Source of the DNA: Impatiens glandulifera
Taxonomy: Eukaryota; Streptophyta; Magnoliopsida; Ericales; Balsaminaceae
Assembly: GCF_907164915.1 (NCBI RefSeq)
Contig: NC_061868.1
Location: forward strand, 30,563,939 to 30,627,938
Length of the DNA: 64,000 nucleotides
Reading direction: 5' to 3'
The translations under genes were made by a program, and so were the position numbers. The notes beneath the pieces were generated by a model. It made no database searches and was not told the origin of the DNA. It was given only the letters and a program-made list of their open reading frames with translations. Within the stretch, counting starts at the first letter, position 1. Each line of letters begins with the position of its first letter. This document shows, one piece after another, positions 56,511-64,000 of the stretch.

Positions 56511-58950
56511 CTCGCTCCCATTTTTTATAAACAACTTCTCTCTTTCCATGATGATAGAATCTTTCCTATTACAAATTTTCATCCATTCGAATGCCCCGTC
56601 TTTAAGTGTGTTTTGCGATCCGAAATTGGTCGGTTTCATTCCTACCTATCATTTCGAGTGTTCCACCCATGGAGGAGATGCAACGAAGGATTTGAATGAT
56701 AGACTTGACCCGTGCACTATTTTTATAAAAGATTTTTTTATATAGAAGTTATGTTATATAATCCCTTGGCCTTCCTCTCGAATTTCATAAAAAAGTTGTC
56801 AGAAAAACTATCCATGTAAGATGTTGTCATATCTTAGAGATGAAGAACCAAAATATAGTTTACATATACTTTTTGTTTGGCCCGTAAATATTTTAGATTA
56901 GTATATATGGAAACGTATTAATCTAATTGACTTAAAGAGTCGACACTTTAGTTTACTTCACAAAGAAACTAAAGGAAATAAAATAAGAGTATTCTCGTAT
57001 TAAGGGTCTAGTGCTTAATTATGTATTAAGAAAGGGTCGTAGCGCTATGTCCTATACGCCTATCCAAAATGAAAGTCTCTACTCGAATGTAGTTGACCAT
57101 TGAATTTTGTGAAGGTTTGTTGCACATACATTATGAGTTCAGAACTTTTTTATTTGTGAATATCATAACCTTGTGTCAAAATTAAGGGATTTGCCATATT
57201 CCTTACTTAAAAAGATGACTATAAGTTTCCATTAGGTTTATACAAGGTTGATATAAAGTTATTGAATTATATTGGTTTTCATTATCATATCTTATGTCTA
57301 TCCAATAGGCTAACCTTATTTCTTGTTCAAAAATAACTCCAAATGTCCATTAGGTTTTAGACAAAGATGATATAATGAAACCTTGATTGCATCTTGGGAT
57401 ATGCGAACATCAATGTGAATATGCCAATTTGAATTTTATTTGTTTGCTTGTTCAAACTATAAATCCTTGTAGGAAAGGAGTTCACGAGTATCATTAAGAT
57501 GAGAATTGATGATTTCAGATAATTGGACCCCCCTTATGACAAAACCAAAGTCAATAAACTTTTCAAAAATGTTTGAATATTTTTGAAAGTTTTGTGTATG
57601 TCAAGAATATTTTTAGGAGCACGCTACACTCAAGTTTGAAATTTTCGGAGTTTTAGAACTTCAGATATGACACTACAAACATGAGTGTTTTCCAAACGTG
57701 CTCCGAAACTTCTGGAAAATTTCGTGGAGATCAATAACAGTTTTATGGACCCGTTGTAGAAATTTCATAATTTTCAACAAAAGTGTAAAAGTCGAGATAT
57801 GAGATCTTAAAGTTAGGTCATTTTCTAAATAGGTCCTACAAATTGTGTAAATATATTATTTTGTAGAAAATAATATTTTTGACAATCTTTAAATTTTTGG
57901 AATTTTTCTAAATTGATTTTTCTAAAATAAGACTACAGGTTTGGTAATTTCGTTTGAGGCCAGAATCCTTTGAACCAAGGGCATGAGAAACTTCACAAAG
58001 TTCCTAGGATCATTTTGAACATCATCCCGAAGTGTCATTCAATCGGGGTGAGCTCCCATTTAATCAAAACAATTTTGTCATCAAGACGAGTTTTCTGGTT
58101 TTAGGCTTTTATGAAGCTTTAGGAGTTTGCCAATAACTTCCTTATACTTTATATGGTTGAATGGAATAATAATATGAATACTGGATTTTCGTTTTGACCA
58201 ATTCAATAACTGAAAGTTTTTATTTTTTATAAAAAAATTGGTTTTTGATCAAACATGGTCGTGATGGATTAGAACTTGTCTAAATATGTTCTCAACATCA
58301 TTATAAACATGATGATAAACTTTTTGGGTTGTTGTTTTTGAGCAATAATTCAAGAATAGACAACCCAATTTTGAAAATTTTCAAATTCAAATTTAGGGGT
58401 GTCTGATTTATGTTGATTTATTGAGTTTTGCTTCAACATAAAGCTTATAAATGATCTTAGGATCATTTTCCATTCAAGAAATTAGATAACAAGGCTGTAT
58501 ATGATTCTGTCAAAACTAAAATATAAAATTTCAATTATAAACTAATAGATGGAATTAGAGGGTGATTGGAAGCTTACTTGGAGTTGGAGAACACTCCTTA
58601 ACTCTTAGGGAAGCTTCATGAACACATGAATCAAAGCCTTAAGGCCTTGTCCAAAAATGTCGAAAATCTAGAAAACTTAAAGCTTTAATGGTAGATTTTA
58701 AATTTAGAGTTTGATTGAGGGCTTGAGAGTGGATCTCCTCTCTTTGGTTTACTCAAGGGAGGCTATTTATAGCCTCCCAAGGTCGATTCATCAATCAAGT
58801 GGGTTGTATTAAGTCAAATAGCCATTGATGACATTTTGGCTGTTTTCCAACCAATTACCGATGTAGGTTATGATGACGCCTCTAAATATAGGGGAACTGA
58901 TCATCGGAGTAGGGTGATCATTTCACCTTATGAACGAAGTCAAAAGGTGG
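56511..58950. other. Decayed repeat DNA, no intact gene
   Basis: The coding-like sequence at 56515-56745 (for example LVGFIPTYHFECSTHGGDAT) may continue the remnant left of the 55346 element. From about 57480 the sequence resembles a long retroelement LTR in antisense. A TATA-type palindrome lies at 58757-58778, but no LTR ends were found. Confidence 0.35.
58757..58778 (-). promoter_or_regulatory. Palindromic TATA-like box
   Basis: gggaggctat and its exact complement ataggcctccc-type arm (atagcctccc) are separated by two T. On minus it reads ...ctataaatag..., a good plant TATA box. It may be an LTR promoter; that is inference. Confidence 0.4.
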
Positions 58951-59229
58951 AGAAATGACAAAGTTCCATCTTAAAAAAATCAAAGATGGATATGTTCTTA
59001 TCCAGTTCGTCGTCACGAGAAAGAAGACAAACTACACAAGAAACGGCATCGTTTTGGGCGCAAATTCAAACGGGGGACGCTCTGTTGGCATTTCGTTTGA
59101 GTTTTGGCTGCATTCGGGTGTTCTGTCGCGTTTCGGCTAACGGCGCTGAGACGTTCGTCTGTTGATCCTCTACTTCGCGAACGCGCTTCTCCTCCATTGT
59201 AGCGGGCAACGCGGATGATTATCATGCAT

Positions 59230-60925
59230 TGGATGAGTTTCCAACGTTTATCCGAAGGCTGTGGCTTCTAATACACCGATTCTTACAAATCCCGACCATA
59301 TATGATCACAGTTAATATTCAGCCTTGAGTTTGTTTGAAATTGATTTTTTTCAATCATTTTTTTTTCAATTTTTGTAAACCTATAAAATAAAAAATATTT
59401 TTAATAAACATGACATTTATTTTGCCAATTTATTATTTTTTTGATATATTTTTGAGGTTTAATAAATAATTTATTTGGGATAAAAGTGATAAAGTATTTA
59501 TCCTAAATTATTTATTTTAATCATTTTAATTTTTTTATAATGAATTTAAGATAAAATGTGTATAACATTTATCCTAAATTATTTTATTTATTTCCTAATC
59601 ATTATTTTAAAATTTATAAATTGAGTACGCAAAAATTTTAGTGTTTACAATCATGTTGATTATTAATTTTAAATTATAAAATATTTTTAAAAATTATAAT
59701 ATAAATTCAGGATGTTAATTATTTGAGTTGTAATATGGTAATTAAGTATAATAATAAATATAAATTTAATAGGTTCACAAATTAATTTTTAAAATAAATC
59801 GTCACTAAAACTTTTAGAAATATCAATAAGGATTGTTGAAATTTTTTTTACATAAGGCTATTATTTTATATATATTATTTTAATCATTAATTTTTATATT
59901 AATATATATAATTATTAAATCTTTTTATATATACATAATATATATATAAAACAAAATTTAAAAATAATTTATATAAAATATATAATATATTATCTATAAT
60001 TATTAAATATTATATATATATATATAATATATATTTTAATAAATAATTTAAGAATTAAAAGTAAGCTTAAAATTTCATCCAAAATAATTTTTGCCTTTGT
60101 TTATATAAAATTTTGTTTATATAAAATGTATAGATAAAATAAATAATATATTATATATATATATATATATATAAATAAAAGAGATTTAATAATTATATAT
60201 ATAAATATTAAAATTAATAATAAAATATAATATATATATATATATATAAAAGAGATTTAATAACTATATAAATTTAAAAATTAAAAATTAAAAATAATAA
60301 TATATATAATTTAATATTTATTAATTAAATATTATTTTATTATTAATTAATTTATATTCTTTTAATTTTTTTTATGTCATGATCAGGACTAAAACGAAAC
60401 TCATTACATTAACATGATTGTTGTTTAAAACGCGATTTCCTTGTTATCATGTACGTACCCGACCCTTAATAAGTTTGAAAAGCTGTTTCCTCGCTTATCA
60501 GTTGGCCTCCGAATCCATATTTGAGCTATTTACTTTTTTTCCTCTACTGGTGAGGTACTTAGACGAAAGACAAGAAAGATAGTAACTAACCGAAATTACT
60601 GGAGTATACCTCTCTTTTTGATTTGATTTCTTTATACTATTTTGTTTTTTTATATCAACTTAAACTATTTTAAAATTATTTCATCTTTTTAAAAACTAAT
60701 ATTTATATATTATAATGTATAAAATAATTTAATATTAATTCTATAATTAATAATTTTATTTTTATTTATATTATAAGAAACAAAAAAAATACTACACTAA
60801 AACATTATAGTAAAATAAAATTCTCAAATAAATTATTTAATAAATATTAATTTTAAAATAAAAATTTTAATGTAAATGATAAATTCTTTAATAATATATA
60901 TATTTTAATGAACTTTTATTTTATT
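59230..60925. other. Very AT-rich intergenic DNA
   Basis: Several TA microsatellites (for example 60013-60031, 60153-60171 and 60231-60247) and ttaaaat-rich sequence. The segment 58955-59225 to the left is more GC-rich and gives short overlapping frames on both strands without a recognised domain. Confidence 0.5.
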
Positions 60926-61309
60926 GGGAGGAAATGACCCTTAAAAACTTAAAAAGGCCTTAAATGCGGAAAGTGACAACACATTTATTTTTTTTGGACG
61001 AAAATACTGACGCAACTAACCTGAAGTTGCGTGTAATTTTTTATTTTTTTATTTTTCAAAAAAATTTAATTATGATTTTTTTTTTAAAGAAAATGCCCTA
61101 GTTGTGTCACGCAATCGTCACGCAACCCCAGTTGCGTCACGCAATCGCGAGACGAAAAAAAAAATTATCTTGCGATTCCGGTTGCGTCACGCAACTTCCG
61201 ACATAAGCAAAATCGTTCAAAAACAGTAAAAGAGATCACCAACATTTTTTTTAAGCACTGCACTTTCCGCATTTAAGACTTTTTGAAGGCCATTTCCTCA
61301 CATTTCCCC
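60926..61309. mobile_element. Short inverted-repeat element upstream of the QOR gene
   Basis: A 384-bp element. The left arm gggaggaaatgaccc...ccttaaatgcggaaagtg matches the reverse complement of the right arm (cactttccgcatttaag...ggccatttcctcacatttcccc). ttttatt flanks both ends. The interior has four palindromic copies of ttgcgtcacgcaa or related sequence (about 61005-61200). There is no coding capacity. Confidence 0.75.
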
Positions 61310-61473
61310 TTTTATTAGTTATTAATTAATACACATTAAAATACATAAAAATTTACAAAAGGTCCTGTCTCGTAGATAAGATATACATACGCATCACTAA
61401 ATGACCAAAATCACCTACATCTCAAATAAAAGAATAAGAATCGGTTCAAAATTGAGTTAGAATCGAATCAACA

Positions 61474-63328
61474 ATGGAGGCTCTAGTATGCAGGAAGATA
61501 GGTGATCCGACAGAGGCTCCGAACTCATCTGATAACTCTGCTTTCGCACTCGAAACCTGCCATCCAATCCCTAAGCTGGATTGGTCGACTGCCGTCAGAA
61601 TTAGGGTCAAAGCAACGAGCTTGAATTACGGCAATTACCTTCAAATTCTTGGTAAGTACCAAGAGAAACCTCCTTTGCCTTTTATCCCAGGTTCCGATTA
61701 TTCCGGGATCGTCGATTCCATCGGTCCAAAGGTCTCCAAGTTCAAAGTCGGTGATCGTGTCTGTTCTTTTGCTCCCCTAGGAAGTTTCGCACAATTCATC
61801 GTCGCCGATGAGACTGACTTGTAAGTTTTGTTTTTTTTGTAAATTTCTGTCAGAGATTCTACATTTTAATTCATCAATTGCTTCAGAAAGGGGTAATGAT
61901 GGTTTGGTTTTGGTGGAACCGTTTTGAGAAGTGGGTTTATTCGTAATTGCTAGCATTTTGATTCATCTCGTTGTATGTTATATCTCATTTCAAACCACAA
62001 TGACACATAATTTCGATTGTCAATCCTGGGAATTTCAAATTGTATCAGATGTGATCTTCTTATCTCAAAATGGTGGCAAATGAATTTTGATCATCTCACC
62101 GATTCTACTTTAGAATATCACCAATAAATACCAATGTCTTCATAACAGGCTTCCAGTACCTGATGGATGTGATTTAGTTGCTGCTGGTGCACTTCCGGTT
62201 GTCTATGGAACATCACATGTGGGCCTCGCTCATAGAGCTAATTTAAAGTCTGGTCAGGTACCAGTTGTTTGTTCTCTACAGCCATTTTGTTTCTTTAGTC
62301 TGATGTTGCATCGTTTACTGATGGAGATGTGCCATTTTGGTGATGAAATTGTTAGGTTTTGCTAGTTCTTGGTGCAGCCGGAGGTGTTGGTGTTGCAGCT
62401 GTACAAATTGGAAAGGCTTGCGGGGCAGTTGTGATTGCTGTTGCTAGGGGAGATGATAAGATACAGTTTTTGAAATCTATAGGCGCTGACTTTGTTGTTG
62501 ACTCAAGCAAAAGTGATATAATTGCAAGCATCAAGGGATTCCTTAATGAAAGAAATCTCAAAGGAGTAGATGTTTTATATGATCCAGTTGGGGGTAAGCT
62601 TACAAAAGATGCATTGAAGCTATTGAAATGGGGAGCGCAGATTTTGGTCATAGGATTTGCAAGCGGAGAAGTTCCTGTCATTCCTGCAAATATTGCTCTC
62701 GTAAAGGTACCCTACCAATAAATCTATAATAGTACTGTTCGTGTTATATCTAGATTTTCTTTTGTCACTGCGTCCTTGCATATGCGCCAATTTGCAGAAT
62801 TGGACGATTCATGGATTGTACTGGGGAAGTTATAAAATTCATCAACCGGGTGTGTTGGAGGATTCTCTGAAGGAGCTATTGTCTTGGTTAGCAAGTGGAA
62901 AAATATCCATTAATATCTCCCATGCTTACAGCCTCAAGGAGGTCAGTTCTGTTTAAGTTTTTATATTTGTTGTCTTCTGATGTTATTCATCAATTTTATC
63001 CTAACCCAACGTAAGCATATGAAGAGTTTAGTTCATAAATTTGAGGCTTGTGGCAAGATTCATAGTTTCCAAAGGTTGTTATGAAGTGAAAATTAAACCT
63101 CCTTAATTTTCTTTCCACTAGATCATCTCATGTTGCATTTTGTTTTGCTGGTATTACTATCCATCTTTTTATATCCCATTTTGCCACATAAATGGAGAAA
63201 TGCTGTAATTTAACTATAGAAGTTTTTCTTGCCAGGCCAACCTTGCATTTGCTGCAATAAGAGACAGGAAAGTTATAGGAAAGGTGATGATAATCTGTGA
63301 TAACAAAGCTGCAAAATCCAAGCTTTAG
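61474..63328 (+). CDS. NADPH:quinone oxidoreductase-like MDR protein
   Basis: Five exons (61474-61820, 62149-62257, 62356-62706, 62798-62941 and 63236-63328) join in frame to about 347 aa, the usual size for this family. The GroES-like N-terminal domain has IRVKATSLNYGNYLQILGKY and PGSDYSGIVDSIGPKVSKFK then VGDRVCSFAP. The Rossmann NADPH-binding domain has VLGAAGGVGVAAVQIGKACG (from about residue 156). Zinc-binding Cys/His sets of classical alcohol dehydrogenases are absent, which fits zinc-independent quinone oxidoreductases. YDPVGG and LKWGAQILVIGFASGEVP are conserved family segments. The predicted role is reduction of quinones or reactive carbonyls, and the substrate is not deducible. The start is the first ATG after a short leader; no targeting peptide is evident. 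Confidence 0.93.
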
Positions 63329-63790
63329 TGTGACAGTTGGGGAATAGTAGAATTTCCTTCTGGAATGCATCTGTTTTTGTAATAAACTATAAAGACACCT
63401 GTTAATGTAATATACAAATAAAACATAGAGAGTTTGCTGTTAACAATAACGAAATAAGTTGTGATTTCTTCACATTGGAATTTACCTGTTTTAAATTTTA
63501 GATTTCAATAATGTGTTATCAGGGTCATTGTTCTTGCACTTGTGATGCTAGAAACATAGCTGCAATCCTAACATTGCCTTTAAAAGCAGGAACACTCATT
63601 TTTTTACTTCTAAATTTATAATTTTTAAAATTTTGAGATAATAAATTATTTAAAAATGTTATTTCTATACACTCATTGTAAAAATTAAACTAAAGAATTA
63701 ATTTGGAGAAATTAATTTAGAATCAATATCGTATTGATTAATAAATATTGTATAATTTTTAAATAAAATTGAAATGTTCTAAAATTAATC

Positions 63791-63853
<63 letters not shown>

Positions 63854-64000
63854 GAGAGTTGGAGTTATTTAATAAAATTAAATAAATTGTTTATGTTATT
63901 TTTATTATGAGAAATGATTGGAAAAGGAGAATTAGAAAAGAATGATGTGACGCAATTAATTAAAAAATAATAAATTTTTTATTTTTTTTTTCCACATTAT
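63329..64000. other. QOR 3' flank, AT-rich
   Basis: Probable 3'UTR to about 63420, then AT-rich sequence to the window end. No gene was seen. Confidence 0.45.
63793..63850. repeat. (TA)n microsatellite
   Basis: About 29 uninterrupted TA units. Confidence 0.97.

Noticed and set aside
56479..56745. 88-codon plus frame as a gene
   Set aside because: It starts inside the terminal repeat of the 55346 element. The rest may be an old remnant but has no recognised domain.
58955..59225. Overlapping frames on both strands near 59 kb
   Set aside because: Short, mutually overlapping and without motifs. GC content alone opens the frames.

Overview
This is eudicot nuclear DNA: the coding genes have short exons, AT-rich GT-AG introns and plant-only products (chloroplast Fe-superoxide dismutase, phytocyanin), and plant transposon families fill the rest. 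The species cannot be named from the sequence. No CRISPR, bacterial or organellar features were seen, and no tRNA or rRNA gene was recognised.

Six host genes look intact. They are a nuclear poly(A)-binding protein of the PABN type (+, 491-7610), a Met-ligand phytocyanin (-, 16882-17906), a small single-pass membrane protein (+, 34281-35847), a chloroplast Fe-SOD resembling FSD2 (+, 40330-43192), a WD40-like protein (-, 45851-49377) and an NADPH:quinone-oxidoreductase-type MDR enzyme (+, 61474-63328). Exon models were built by hand from splice signals and reading frame. The genes belong to unrelated pathways and form no operon or cluster.

Most of the remainder is nested mobile DNA. A nearly intact 4.8-kb Copia element with 163-165 bp LTRs sits inside a decayed LINE (9480-15720). 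A tandem TRIM array with seven LTR copies (19021-28592) was invaded by a 6.1-kb Mutator-like element carrying an Ulp1-like gene (19077-25171), a Helitron-like piece and a hAT-like element. A 4.45-kb CACTA element (29489-33938) carries exon fragments of monodehydroascorbate reductase and a long-chain acyl-CoA synthetase. A long palindromic foldback element (36637-40160) is split by a 2.36-kb non-autonomous LTR retrotransposon that carries the 5' half of a MOS2-like G-patch gene. Further long-inverted-repeat elements lie at 50605-51725, 55346-56501 and 60926-61309; the first and last share terminal sequence with the large MULE. From 51.8 to 59 kb most sequence is decayed retroelement material.

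The strongest candidates for unusual biology are the MOS2-carrying retroelement, the near-zero-loop hairpin made from a coding-like fragment inside the MULE, the arrays of about 19-bp repeats spaced through that MULE, and the double gene capture in the CACTA element.
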